From assembly GCA_015852425.1 (NCBI GenBank), contig JAAAIG010000355.1, positions 374-36,552 of the forward strand: 36,179 nucleotides of DNA, in the 5' to 3' direction. Below the pieces are notes generated by a model that did not search any database, was not told the DNA's origin, and was given only the letters and a program-made list of their open reading frames with translations. Below, in pieces: positions 22,012-33,634 of this stretch (positions are counted from its first letter, which is position 1; every line of letters starts with the position of its first letter). The position numbers and the translations under genes were made by a program. This DNA is from Gryganskiella cystojenkinii (taxonomy: Eukaryota; Mortierellomycota; Mortierellomycetes; Mortierellales; Mortierellaceae).

Positions 22012-23023
22012 TTACATGATCGCCTCCTTTCCGAAAGCCCAGATGGCAGCGATAGCCGCGCAAACTCCTCCTGCAGATCCAGCAGCACGAAGACCAGCTA
22101 TTTTTTTGGTAGAAGAAACAAGGAGAAAGGCGTTAACGACCAACGGTTTTATTTGGCGTGGTCATCCCTCATGAATATAAACAGATTCGACAACTTACCA
22201 GTGGACTTGAAAACAGCACCAGTGATAGCACCAGCGGCAACAGAGTTCCAGGGATCGTAGGTACCACGTGCCCTGCCAATGGCACCGTTAACACCGTTGT
22301 ACATCAAGGCTAAAGGAGAAAGAAACCAGGTCATGGCATTCTGTCAGTTGAAGAGTTCATGACGATGCGCCAAAAAAAGAGATCGAGGGAAGAAAATCCG
22401 TTGGTTGTTCTGTGTTTTGCCTCCAAAGAAAAAGAGTCTTACCGAGAATAGCAGCCGAGTTTCCGATAAAGGGACCACGACGGGTCATAGAGTTGAGGAC
22501 AGTGTTGAGACGGACCTTGAGGGCAGGGCTTGGTGAGGAACGAAGTCCCTCGTAGAATCCAAAGGCACCTCCTGCGCTCAAAGCTGTTAGTCAAAAAAAA
22601 AAGAGGCGGATCGTACAAAAACGAAAGAGAGAAACTGTTAGTGTGCGCAACAAAAATCTTTTTTTTTTTGATCTGATCCCAATAGTTTCCTTCTTCGCAA
22701 GAGTGTGAAAGGTAAAAAAGAGTAGAGGGAGGAAACGTACCACTGACATAGGCCACACCGGTTCCGTAGAGGAGATCGTCGGACCAACCTCTGCTGGGGA
22801 TAATACCTCCGTTGGAGGAACCAGAGATACCATCCATATCATCGTCATCGAGCGAGATGTAATCGAGTCCACCACCGAGACCGGCCAGGGGGTGAAGTCT
22901 TGAGGGATCATATGCAGTGTTGGAGAGAAAGGAGCTGACAGTATCATTGGGGTTAAAGTCCTCCTGGCTGGTGTAGATAGGCTCGAAGGTCGTCTCCTCG
23001 TCCTCGATGTTGGTATGGGACAT
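22012..23023 (-). CDS. TIM23: TIM23, mitochondrial inner-membrane import channel subunit
   Basis: Channel-forming subunit of the TIM23 presequence translocase in the mitochondrial inner membrane. Four exons, 23023-22741, 22583-22443, 22309-22199 and 22097-22012, give 206 aa; all three introns interrupt a codon after its first base. The N-terminal ~95 residues form an acidic, soluble intermembrane-space domain containing YDPSRLHPLAGLGGGLDYISL, which matches the conserved family segment. The Tim17/Tim22/Tim23 membrane domain follows: SAGGAFGFYEGL, LNSMTRRGPFIGNSAAIL, YNGVNGAIGRARGTYDPWNS and AAGAITGAVFKSTAGLRAAG. Gly-rich helices and the Arg residues in the matrix loops are in place. Length is close to yeast Tim23 (222 aa). 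It is transcribed divergently from PEX10. Confidence 0.96.
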
Positions 23024-23729
23024 GGCTGATGTATGTGTGTGTGTAGTTGACGATGGATGGATGGAGTGAATGTCTGTCGAGGGAACTGATCAAACGGTTC
23101 TGGTATAAGGTTTCTCTTTCGGCTTGTTTCCTTGGGAATGAATAAAAAGTCGTCCTTTTGAGGATAAAGGCTGGCGGGAAGTGATGGAGTGGGTGATGGA
23201 GAGAAGAAAAAGGAAGAGAAAAAGAAGACGGCGGAAAAAACGAGAAAAGAGTCCAGAGACCACACAGAACTCAGACGACTCGACTCATACACTTTTTTTT
23301 TCCAGGCACATCATTCGTAACGAAGGCCTCGGAAGGGGCTAAACCTCGATTTCCCCATTTTGGATCAAAGACAGTCACTCCTGTTTATTCCTGCGCAAAC
23401 TCGTACACTCATTCATGTCCGACAAAGTCTCTGTACGTAAAAATCGAATCCCCTAAAGTGGAATCGATCACATGACTTTTGATCCGAGTGCAAATGAAAA
23501 ACGGGCCGTTGACTGGTTGGTCGGCACGGAAAAAAAAAAAAAGAGTTGCATTCGCCTTCCCCGCTCTTCTTCACTCGTGTCAAACATCATTCATCAAACT
23601 CATTTCTCGCATCATTCGGCTTTCTCGTCTCCTCTCCACTTCTCTTACTTGGCTTCAGGGACAACTCCAGTACCTTCTCTCGATTCCAGTCCATCCTCTT
23701 GTCAACTTCGCGTTCTACCCCTTGCATTA
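23024..23729. other. Shared divergent promoter region of TIM23 and PEX10
   Basis: This 706-bp interval separates the start codons of TIM23 (23023, minus) and PEX10 (23730, plus). It contains purine-rich sequence on the TIM23 side, CT-rich sequence (about 23545-23700) on the PEX10 side, and A-runs at about 23529-23541. No gene or clear TATA box is seen. Confidence 0.6.
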
Positions 23730-24980
23730 ATGTCAAACACCTCCAACTCGTCGCCTGGAGTATCGCAAACCGCAAACTCCGCAGACAGGTCACACAGAGG
23801 ATCATCGGCCTCCCCATCCCCACAGGTCGGATCCGCTGTTGGTCCTGGTTTGCCTGCTACAGGAGTACCACAACCTGCAGCACCTAGGTTCAAGTTGACC
23901 CTGCCAAGCGCTTCTCAGCCGGACATCAGTAAGAAGCGAGGGACAACGAGAACACTTTTTTACGATCCAGAGTTGTTACTTTGAACCGATCACTGAAGTT
24001 GTTCACGTTTTCAATTTTTTTTTCCTTTCTAGTCCGCGCAAATCAAAAAGACAGCTACTACCAACAGATCCTCCAGAGTCAAGTCAAGGATGCAGTCCGT
24101 GAGATCTTTGGTAACGACCGAAATGGATCACAAAGAAGCAAACGTTATGGGCGACAGGTTGCGAAGTTAAAAACTGATGTTAGATTTATGCGGATCATTC
24201 TTAGGAAGCCGTACGCAACACATGTACCAGACCGAGGTCGAGGTCTTCTCAGATCTTTGCTACTATTCTCTGACGACTCTTCTCGGCACTCAGACCTTGG
24301 GCGAGGAGTATTGCGATATTATGCAGATTAAGAGCTCATCTAACACCTTCCCATCGCTTCCAGTAAGTTTTATGTTTACAATGCTTGCCACATCAGACCA
24401 AGAAAGCAAAAGTAGATCCTTGTATCCTAATTGACTCTAGGACATTATCACAAAATAGCGTCGATCGGCTCTCGTCTTTTGGCATGTGTTGATCCCTTAC
24501 ATCTATTCAAAAGGTGCTCAGGAACTCAGACGGCGGACGAAACCTGAACCAGCCCGGCGTGGACATCAACATCATCGTGCCGGTCATCGCTTGGACGCTA
24601 CACTCTCAGAGGACCAACCGCCCAAGGAACCTTCACCGGCATTGATCAAAGCCAAAACCATGATCCACAACTGGTTGCCGACGCTTCAAAACTTCTTCAA
24701 GACCCATGGGCACTCGGCTCATCTTGCGGTCTTTTACTTTTTCGGCGCTTACTACAGTTTTTCTAAGCGAATCACTGGAATTCGATACATCTTTAACCGA
24801 AAACTATCCCCTGGCGAGGAACGATCAGGCTATGAGGTGTTGGGCGTGTTGATTGTCATTCAGTTGGCGATTCAGTTTTATCAATGGAGACGACAGATCG
24901 CTACTGAGGCACAGGAGAATGCTTCTGCTGCTGCATTATTGCAAGGCAAGACCTTGGCGGGCGAGACAGACGCTATTCTG

Positions 24981-25015
<35 letters not shown>

Positions 25016-25326
25016 GGAAGGCTTTACACAAACAGCCGCCGAGATCAATGTTCGCAAGTGTACGCTTTGCCTGGACCCAAGGACGAACACTACGGCTACT
25101 CCCTGTGGACATTTGTTCTGCTGGACTTGTATCCGCGAGTGGTGCCAGAACAAGGTAATGTCTGTCACAAGAGTACAGATCGTCACCTAGATGTTCTATG
25201 TAAGAGGCCGGTAACTAATCCTGTATTTGCCTCTCTCTCTCTATCATTCTTTAGCCCGAGTGCCCCCTTTGCAGGCAACATGTGCAGATCTCTGCTCTCC
25301 TCCCCATTTATACCAAGCTTTATTGA
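23730..25326 (+). CDS. PEX10: PEX10, peroxisomal RING-type E3 ubiquitin ligase
   Basis: A membrane RING E3 of the PEX2-PEX10-PEX12 complex, which ubiquitinates the import receptor PEX5 for recycling from the peroxisome. Five exons, 23730-23928, 24033-24110, 24205-24362, 24459-25154 and 25255-25326, give 400 aa. The N-terminal ~60 residues are Ser/Pro-rich. The Pex2/Pex12 membrane region then contains conserved blocks such as YYSLTTLLGTQTLGEEYCDI and GIRYIFNRKLSPGEERSGYEVLG. An acidic Glu run (about 316-330) precedes the C3HC4 RING: CTLC, CGHLFCWTC and CPLC (about 346-383), split by the last intron after CQNK. The protein ends soon after the RING, as is usual for PEX10. An in-frame TAG rules out the alternative acceptor at about 24440. 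Confidence 0.96.
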
Positions 25327-25486
25327 AGCAACAATAAAAAGACAAGGACAAAACAAGGTCAAATAAAGCGCGTTTTTCGTGGCACGTGACCAATCGTTGC
25401 CCTTGTTATTCCCTGTCACGTCCCTGCTTTTCTACTCGACATCTTTCTTGCTTTGACATCTACATCAAGCAGCAGAACCAGGGAAT

Positions 25487-25548
25487 CAGACAGACGAATA
25501 GACAGACAGACAGACAAACAGACAGAGAGACGAACAGACAGACCAACA
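25487..25548. repeat. CAGA/GACA-type repeat in the GCP3 leader
   Basis: A degenerate (CAGA)n tract runs to within 5 bp of the GCP3 start codon at 25553, so it lies in the 5' leader. Related GACA/GTCT repeats occur elsewhere in this window (2821-2870, 3886-3903, 4186-4216, 9469-9490, 30343-30378). It is seen directly; no function is assigned. Confidence 0.85.
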
Positions 25549-25552
25549 GACC

Positions 25553-28500
25553 ATGGACAACTCGGATCAGATTGCACAGGCTGTCGAGGCTGTCGTGAGA
25601 TTGCTACTTCAAAAAGAATCCATTAATGCTGAACAAATGGACGTCGACGACGGTGACTTGAACGATGTCAATAGTCAGGCCGCTCAAGAGGCGCGAATAA
25701 AGTCTGCTCGCGAGTACTGTCTTAGGATCCTTGGCAGGTACACACAGCATCAATGGCTATACGAACTGGATGGTATAATGCTGTTACCTTTTGGAGGCTT
25801 TAATCACTCACACAATTTGGTGATACAAAATATAGTCGCCTGGCACCTGCAGTCGTCGCGGACGACATTCATATCTCAGACCTCATCAAAAAGAAGCGTA
25901 AGTTCAGTTTCCATTCTAGGACTTCAAAGGATGACTCAATCAACCAGCACCTTTTAACTCTGGGCATTGGACCTTTTTCACCATAGTCATGCGAGCCGAC
26001 AACACTTCCACCAAGGCCGTTCGATTCTCACACCTTTATACCAAGTTGTCAGCCTGCGTAAGTATATAATGATGTTTTGGACGACATCATAACCTTGGAA
26101 GAGGAATACAGAATCTGACCCATCGATCCCTTTTCATTTGAGTAGACCGTGCTGACCAAGAAATGGTCTATCTTGTACTTTCTTTTGGCTCTGAGCGATC
26201 AAAACTCGGCAGATGCGTTGGACCACCGGACCAACAACCAGCCACTCTCATTTCTGGGACTTCAGACCCTGGAGACCACCCGTATCAGGGAACGGACAAG
26301 GACCGAACAATCAGACGCGACAATGGCTGCTCATTCTCGTCATGGATCATTACACATCCCTCCACCGCAATCCACCACGGCTTCATCATCCAGGGTACCG
26401 CCTTACACAAGTTTATTGAACGATCAGTCCAGGGATCCTCAACAACAGGAAGTGGACGAATCGGTCCTCCTGAGGGATCTGATTTTCATCTTTCAAGGAA
26501 TTAATGGAAAGACGATCAAATTCGGATCAGAATCAGGGTCTTGTGTCATCGATCCCTCTGTAAGTTGTACTTCGCGAGCAAGGAAATGGAGACCATATGA
26601 CTCTTAAGTACGCAGGGATTAACCGCTCTTTTCTTATTCTTTTACGTTAATAGCTCAATGTCTCGAAATCAACTCGAAGTCTTGTCAGTCGGCTGACTGA
26701 ACTGGGCTGGCTTTACAAAAAGATCAGCAACTACGTGGACACGACACTCAAGGAAGGAAACGCTGGATTGGTTGGTCAGAGCTTTTGCTCTGCACTTCAT
26801 CATGAACTTGTTGAGTATTTTCGGTTGATTGCTGTTCTGGAAGCGCACATCGCAAAGGACACAGATCAGGATGGTTCTTCTGGTCTCTCACTCAAGCGGC
26901 TGTTGGTTTGGACCCAGGATTCGCTGCAGCGTCTTCGACTCATGTCTGTTCTGGTGGAATGTTGTCAGAGTAAGACTAACTGATTCGGATACATGAAAAA
27001 GGATGTTCTTTGGTTTAGACACACTTACTTACCACATCTTTTATTATTTTTTTCTTATTTTATTTTATATTTCACGGAATAGATCTCCAAGGTGGAGCTT
27101 TGGTCTCGATGGTTCACGACTACACACAGCATGGAGATCCCTTGATTCAACAGTTTATCAACCATATGCTGGAACGCGTGTCCGCACCGTTCTATGTCAT
27201 GTTGCAACAATGGATCTACAAGGGTGAGCTCGAGGACCCGCGGACAGAATTCTTTATTGCTGTGGATTTGGAGGTCGAGGAAGAAGACATGTGGCAACGG
27301 AAATACTTTATCCGCGAGGAGATGCTACCTGCGTTCATTGGAAAGTCTCTGGCCAAAAAGGTAAACGTCGAATTTTTAAATATACGAATAGTTCATATCG
27401 TTGATGGAAATGATAACAGGGGCTCAGTTTCAATGAACTTGTCCATTATTGTATATATGTATATATTCCCTGTAGATTCTGTCAATAGGAAAATCAATCA
27501 ACTTTTTGCGTCACAAATGCGACGACTCGGAATGGTTCCTGGAGAACCATGGCGTTGGAAAGAGTAAGCCGTCTTTTTATTTGCTCTAGGACAAAAGAAA
27601 AAAAACCCTGCTTTTGCGATATTAAGCTAACTACTAGCTGCTTCTTGAATTGAACCCGATAGCATTGAAGTACGGAGACATCGCAGAACTCGAGGGGTCA
27701 ATTGATGCCGCCTATGTTGGGACAAGCCAGCGCTTGCTCCACATGTTGAAGACAAAGTTCAAGTTGATGGATCATCTCACCGCCATCAAACGATACATCC
27801 TGCTGGGCCAGGGAGATTTTATTCAACATCTTATGGAATCCCTTGGGTATGAATCGGATTGAAATACTGAACTTGTTCACTGAATATTTGATGCATTTAG
27901 CAAGATAATTAACACTCGACAAAAAAAAAATCGCCCTTTTCATTAGGTCCAATCTGTCGCAACCAGCAAATATTCTCTTCCGGCACAACCTCACAGGAAC
28001 GCTGGAGACAGCCATCAGGAGTTCAAACGCTCAGTACGATGATCCGGATATTCTTCGACGTCTCGATGTTCGTCTGCTGGAGATCTCGCCCGGAGACAGT
28101 GGTTGGGACGTGTTCAGCTTGGATTACCATGTGGACTCGCCGATCAATACAATCTTCACGCCTGTAGCGATGCATCAGTACCTCAAGATGTTCAACTTTT
28201 TATGGCGACTGAAGAGGGTGGAATATGCTCTCTCCTCCGCTTGGAGGCGACAAACAACCAGTGCTCGTGCCATCCGCCCGATTCTTGGTAAGAAAAGGGC
28301 ATCCCTACCACAGATTTTTTTTTTTGCTGAGTTCAGGCTTCTCAGAAACTCATCTAACTGGTATTCTTCCATCGTCTCCTTATACTCTTTTTTAGAACTT
28401 GTCCCAGAGTTGCATCATTGCAGGATAGTCTGTGGCGAGATGATTCATTTCGTATACCAGCTGCAGTACTACATCCTCTTTGAAGTCCTGGAGTGTTCTT

Positions 28501-29063
28501 GGGATGAACTGCTGAAATCGATCGAGAGCAAGACCACGGATTTGGACTCGTTAATCGAGGCCCACTCGAAGTACCTTCGAGATGTCACGTCCAAGGGTCT
28601 GCTGGCGGTCTCTCACGATGTCAACATGATGCCGAGACTTTTAGAGCTGTTAGCGACGATCCTGGATTACAAGGTTGCGCAGGATAATCTGTACAATTAC
28701 GCGCTGGCCGAGATCGAGCGACGTGAACGGCTAGCCCAAACCGCGGATCGGAGGACGCGTCATGGGCAATGGGGTCTGACGGACCAGGACGAGACGTTGG
28801 ACAGGATTCCGGATGAACAGTTTGAAGAACTCGTCCCGGGTCTTTTGAGGACGTTGAACGAGTACTCAATGCAGTTCAAGCGTGAGTTGTCGGACCTGTT
28901 GATCACGCTCTCGGCGGATGGAGACTCGGATCTGAGGTTCTTGAGTTTCCGATTGGATTTCAATGAGTTCTATTTGGGATCTTTGAAGGGCGCAACGGCA
29001 GGGACGGGTGATCATCCTCATCATCATCCTGTAAGGGCGTCTACCTCTGCGGCGCGGCCATGA
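25553..29063 (+). CDS. Gamma-tubulin complex component 3 (GCP3/Spc98/Alp6 family)
   Basis: A core subunit of the gamma-tubulin complex that nucleates microtubules at spindle pole bodies. Ten exons, 25553-25737, 25836-25897, 25987-26057, 26146-26559, 26654-26969, 27083-27360, 27476-27563, 27663-27846, 27947-28287 and 28396-29063, give 868 aa with all phases consistent. The GCP3-specific N-terminal block LAPAVVADDIHISDLIKKK is present. GRIP1 begins with LLRDLIFIFQGINGKTIKF and continues with LGWLYKKI, LVGQSFCSALHHEL, PLIQQFINHML and WQRKYFIREEMLPAF. The gamma-tubulin-binding GRIP2 half includes YILLGQGDFIQHLMESLG, LFRHNLTGTLETAIRSSNAQ, FNFLWRLKRVEYALSSAW and LEAHSKYLRDV-like blocks. Length is close to human GCP3 (about 907 aa), and a short His/Ala/Ser tail follows GRIP2. 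It starts only 226 bp after the PEX10 stop. Confidence 0.97.
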
Positions 29064-29842
29064 GGTGGCTGTCCGGTGTGATTTCAAGCAATTAAAAAAT
29101 TGGTCTAATTGAAATTTTGAAAGAAGCGAGAGACACGTACCCAATGTGAGGAAAGCGCAATTATGTTATTTTTTATGCTATCTGATCTTTTTGTTGTTCC
29201 TGAGAAAATAGGGGAGGGACAAATCTCAAACAATTCTTTTCCCCTGTGTGCTCATCGTGATTCGACAACGTCAACAAAGACATAAACGAAACGTATTGTA
29301 CGCCGTCATTTGCATATACAGTCGATCAAAGGTGTGAGTAGTCGACTTGGCGGGGGTACCATCGGGAAACAGGGGCTGAAGGGAAGAGGAAGAGAATGAT
29401 GGAAGAAAACAAAATGCAAATTGCGGCAACGATATGCTTTAATGGGAATTTTTCCAGATGCAGGTACAGAGGTTTGGAAGGAAAGCTTGTTTGTTTATTG
29501 TTTCTGCAGGCGGTCACCGGTCCATGCAAGGTTAGTCCTAGAAGAACGAGAGCGTGGACAGTTTGGTTGGACAAAAGTGGCATTATACATGCCGAGGAAG
29601 TAAGAAGTGAGCGGGGAAGGTGGCCCAGGCGGAGATTAACCGTTTTGCGGAATAGGACTGGAAACACAAAGAAAAATAGCCGACAGTACACTACCTTAAA
29701 AATCGACACTGGGACTGAGGACCCAGAACACGACCACTACAGCCTTTCTTTTTCTGCTCTACGTTTCCTCCTGCTGGACTCCAGCTGGACTCCTATTGTT
29801 GAGCTCTCTCGTCCGAGTGTGCGTCCAACCTTCCTAGTCTTT

Positions 29843-30004
29843 TCAAGAAGAAAAGTGTCGACCGTCTTGTTTCCCCTCTTTGTTGATGTTTTTCTTGGTT
29901 TTGAGAGCATTTCTCTCTACCAAGGGAAAGAGGTCGTTTTTGAGAGCATCAGAGGCAGTGACCGAGGCTTTGACGAATGTGACCAAAAGTGGCCTGGGTA
30001 CGTG
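29843..30004 (-). CDS. Possible last exon of an unidentified minus-strand gene
   Basis: Not recognised. After an acceptor-like ttag at 30005, a minus-strand frame of 53 codons contains KASVTASDALKNDLFPLVE and a Lys/Asn/Gly-rich end, closing with a stop at 29843. The third-codon-position bias toward C and G resembles the real genes nearby. I could not find upstream exons that join it, so it may be a fragment or chance. Confidence 0.2.
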   Translation of the reverse strand, partial: HVPRPLLVTFVKASVTASDALKNDLFPLVERNALKTKKNINKEGKQDGRHFSS

Positions 30005-31510
30005 CTAATCTGATGGGTCATTATAAAAAACGGACTTGGCAAAGAAAGGGAAAAAGTAGGCACATGGGACAGACTCGCTCTTCAGACCTTAATTTTTACT
30101 ATGTAGTTCAAAACAATGTAAAAAATAAATGTCATGAAGGAAGAGCTGACCACATTCACTGAGGATGTCTTTGACTCTTTTGCACCGTGTAAACGTTGTT
30201 AACGGCCGGAATGCGCGGTAACAGAAATGACGCATGCCAATTTTTTATTTTCTTTTTGACAATACAAAAGAAAACCACAAAACGGCCTCCTTCGTTTCGA
30301 TGTCAGTCTGAGAAAACACAAAAGAAGCGAGATAAATTGCATTCCCGTTGTCTCTGTCTGTGTTCTCTGTCTGTGTTCCCAACCAAAAAAGAACAACAAC
30401 CACAATGGTAGGTCTCGTTAAGGTAGAGATCAAAAAAAACTAGACACTGCAAACGATCCCCCGAACCAAGAAGAGAGGTCCGATGATTCACCTTTTTCAC
30501 TGGAACCTGCGATAGATTTTCCGAAGAAGTTTTGCCCACGAATAGTCCAAAACATAGAAACAAAATTGCATATATCGAAGTACGGAGAAAAAAAGACAAG
30601 GCGTTAAAGCGTGGGGCGCCAATCTCCACAATCTTCGAGAGATCACCAGTTATCCATTGCAGGAAGATTACATATCAACTGAAGGGACATGCAGGAATTG
30701 GGCGGGGGCGCACAAAGGTACACGGGGAACCGTAAAGATGATGCATTATCTACGCACAGAACCAGCCCCTTGCGGGGGAGGGATATCCTTTCGGTGGCCC
30801 TCACAGATGGTCAGAAAAGAGAAGAGACTGGTGACTTTGGCGGAAATGAAAATCCAGTGGCGCAAAGCAAAAAAAAAAAAAGAAAGCTTCTTTTTCGAAC
30901 CCTTCTTTTCCAGTAAAATTGCCAATCTTTTTCTTAATTTATTGCGGCGGAGAAGAAAAGAGACGCAGAGACAGAGAGAGATGAAAGAAGAATAAGGATA
31001 AGAGTGGAAAGCCGCAAAAGCAAATTATGGCCGCAGACAAAGTGAGCATCCATCGCATCGAACGAAAGGCGCGTTGTGCAATTGAAACCGGATCTCATGC
31101 TTGCTCTGCGCCAACAGCTCGTTTTTTTTTTTTTCACTTGACATCGCCTTTGTGATTGCCACTGCAACAACAAGAGAAGTAACAAACACCAATGTAACAG
31201 CAGGAATGCTCTCAAGAGGCAAAAGAAAAAAAATCAACAGTATCAACAACAACGCCTTCCTGTTACTTTTTTTTCTTCTTTCAATCGGCCCCTTTGACTA
31301 ATCTAAAAAAATTCACGTTCAGCCCAGGCGCGAAAGGGACCACTCAGCGAAGTCCCAAAAAAAAAATTTCCCTCCTCCAAAACAGGGCAAATTGCATCTG
31401 TTCAAAACGGGTAGGGGTCCTGGTCGTTCCTCTGTCCGCAATTTAAATCGTGCATGTAGCAGCCCAGGTACGAACCTAGTGGAGTGAACCACAATGGATA
31501 ATCCCGAGGG

Positions 31511-31518
31511 TATAAAAA
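31511..31518 (+). promoter_or_regulatory. TATA box of the LPMO gene
   Basis: TATAAAAA lies 266 bp upstream of the start codon at 31777 and is followed by a long CT-rich leader. TATA boxes are common in regulated secreted-enzyme genes; the assignment rests on sequence and position. Confidence 0.55.
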
Positions 31519-31776
31519 TGCTCAGCGCATATCTCCTCATCGGTTTTTTTTTTGTTCTTTGTCGCCCTTTTCCTCTTTCTTCCGCTCTTTTAACACTCGT
31601 TTTTCTTCACCCTCCATTCTCTCTCTTCCGAATCTTCTCTCGCCCTCTCTTCGACAGACCACCACACTCACACACTCGCCCTCACTCGACACTTCTGTTC
31701 CTCAAAAAAAAATATACACATTTGTCCCAAAAAAAAATCCCTCTTCCCCTCCTAAATAACAACTCGCAAAAAAAAA

Positions 31777-32520
31777 ATGAAGACCACCGCTCTTTTCAGC
31801 AGCGTTTTCATCGCCGCTCTCGCTGCTCTCTCCTCGACCTCGGCCCATATGGCGATCTCGAACCCTCCTGCCCAGGCTGGTCCCTGGACAAACGACCCCA
31901 AAAACACGGTTCATGCCTGGATCGGCTACGAGGGTAAGAAGTACCCCTGTGGTGGTTACAAGAAGGGTCCCGTCACGACCTATTCCGCCGGTCAAATCAT
32001 CCCCGTCCGTTTCTGGACCTTTGGTGTCGACTACAAAAAGTTCCCACCCAAGGCCGGTATCAAGCCCTCGCGTCATGGCGGTGGAGCCTGTGAGTTCTCG
32101 CTGTCGTACGACGGTGGCAAGACTTGGAAGGTCATTGGTCAGTACACCAAGACTTGCCCCGATATCTACTACGAGTGGCCTGTTCAAATCCCCAAGAACG
32201 TTCCCTCGTGCTCGGATTCGAACAAGTGTCTGTTTGCATTCTCCTGGACTGCCTATGCCACGAACCAGTTTTACCATCACTGCGCCAACATTATCATCAA
32301 GAACGGTGCCAAGAACGGCAAGTTGCCCACCTTGGACATGACCATTGTCGATGTCAAACAGTTGGGTCAGAAGCAGAACGTCCATGCCAAGGGTGATACC
32401 AAAGGAGGCAAGTCCTCGGGTCCCGACCGTCGCGAGAGGCAAATGAGCACTAACGGTTACTATGCCAATGGTGGCGGTGCCGGTAACCATGGTATCGATC
32501 TTGGCTTGGTTAAGCATTAA
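31777..32520 (+). CDS. Secreted lytic polysaccharide monooxygenase, AA11-like
   Basis: A copper enzyme predicted to cleave crystalline polysaccharide (probably chitin) oxidatively outside the cell. It is a single exon of 247 aa. A signal peptide (residues 1-23, ending SSTSA) leaves His24 as the mature N-terminus, which is essential for the histidine brace. The second brace His is His100 in SRHGGGACEFSLSYDGG, matching the HGGGSCQ block of AA11 enzymes. Tyr166 in QFYHHC fits the axial Tyr near the copper. Cys58, Cys105, Cys127, Cys145, Cys151 and Cys169 can form disulfides. The C-terminal ~45 residues are Gly/Lys/Asn-rich and disordered, with no carbohydrate-binding module. Codon choice is strongly biased toward C/G endings, suggesting high expression. 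LPMO identity is firm; AA11 rather than a sister class, and the substrate, are inferred. Confidence 0.88.
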   Translation: MKTTALFSSVFIAALAALSSTSAHMAISNPPAQAGPWTNDPKNTVHAWIGYEGKKYPCGGYKKGPVTTYSAGQIIPVRFWTFGVDYKKFPPKAGIKPSRHGGGACEFSLSYDGGKTWKVIGQYTKTCPDIYYEWPVQIPKNVPSCSDSNKCLFAFSWTAYATNQFYHHCANIIIKNGAKNGKLPTLDMTIVDVKQLGQKQNVHAKGDTKGGKSSGPDRRERQMSTNGYYANGGGAGNHGIDLGLVKH

Positions 32521-33634
32521 TTAAAAAAAAAATCAATGAAAAAGTCCATATCTTTTTCTTTTTTTTCTTTTTTTTTCATGTCCCTTCTGTTCCCTCGTTT
32601 TGTTTTTCAAAAGACTTTCATACCCCAGCCTTGTATTTTTTTGTTGTAGAATTTCATTTTCTGTCACCGTCTCCCCTTCACATAGAACCAAAAAAAATCA
32701 TAGCGAACAATATACCACCTCCAGTGCGCTAAAATGCAATTTTTTTTTGACACAACGACGTCCAAGAAAGCGTTTTTTTCCCGTCCGACAAACATTTTTG
32801 CCTACTCTCTGCTGGCTGGAGGTGGTAATTTTGGTTGCTTGATTGGTTGTATGTTGGTTCGATACCATGTCTTCTTCACAAAGGTAGTTCCTCGATACCT
32901 AATTAAATCCATTATGGGGCCATTTGGTCTTTTTTTGAAAAATGAATTTTTGTATCGCAAATGTGGCTGCACGCATGTTTGTTGTCGCATATGCTGAGCC
33001 CCAAGTGCACGCCACTACTGTTACTGGTCGTTCTTTCCCTTTTCAATATGTATGTTATTCATTGTTGATATGCAATGTAAATTCGTTCTTTTAAAAGATA
33101 TTTTTTCGTCATGTCTTTCATTTGGTGGCTATGTTCATCAATGATCTCGCGCAGTGGTTATATTCGACTTGCCACGAAGGCTTTTCATCCACTGTATTGT
33201 ACTAACTCTTGTGAAGGGGTACCTTGGTAGTCAACTTCTCGACAGTACATATTTGTCTTCCATGTACAGAGCAAAAACAAGCGGCACTGCCCCCTGTGAG
33301 TTGAGATTTATTATTGTCTGTGTGGTGGCTCAATACAATAAACAGTACAAGACTGCCTGGAGATTCGCTGTTACATATCCCACGGCCGGATGTGGCAAAC
33401 ACTACCTGTACTACCATGTGGTCCAGCTGGCACCAGGGCCAAATAACCGATTTTCCTCCCCTCTCTTTCTTCATATGTAAATAATTCTGTCCGAGGCATG
33501 ATTCCAGCGCTTTCTCGTCGGCGGTGTCACAGATTGCTGTCAGGTCCAGTGCGGGTCGTTATCGCAGGAAAAAGTCTGAGTTGTTACCACCACTAACTCC
33601 ATCTTCCTCCTCATGGGTGCTCCCACGGGCACGT

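Larger units (their letters stand above)
29064..31776. other. 2.7-kb gene-poor region between GCP3 and the LPMO gene
   Basis: No complete gene is supported. The longest plus-strand open frame (29396-30013) has no motif and weak codon structure. A minus-strand exon candidate lies at 29843-30004 (listed separately). A TATA box at 31511 and a CT-rich leader (about 31540-31700) belong to the LPMO gene. CTGT-type repeats lie at about 30343-30378. Confidence 0.45.

Noticed and set aside
23472..23729. Upstream in-frame extension of PEX10
   Set aside because: It contains a Lys run from an A-tract and CT-rich leader sequence. The ATG at 23730 gives a normal PEX10 N-terminus.
24441..24458. Alternative PEX10 acceptor at ctctag near 24440
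   Set aside because: It would introduce an in-frame TAG within six codons. The acceptor at 24457-24458 keeps the frame and the family residues.
29396..30013. 205-aa plus-strand open frame after GCP3
   Set aside because: It has no recognisable motif and poor codon bias, and it overlaps a more coding-like minus-strand exon.
31702..32517. 271-aa minus-strand open frame
   Set aside because: It is the antisense shadow of the LPMO, open because of that gene's strong codon bias. It has no motifs.
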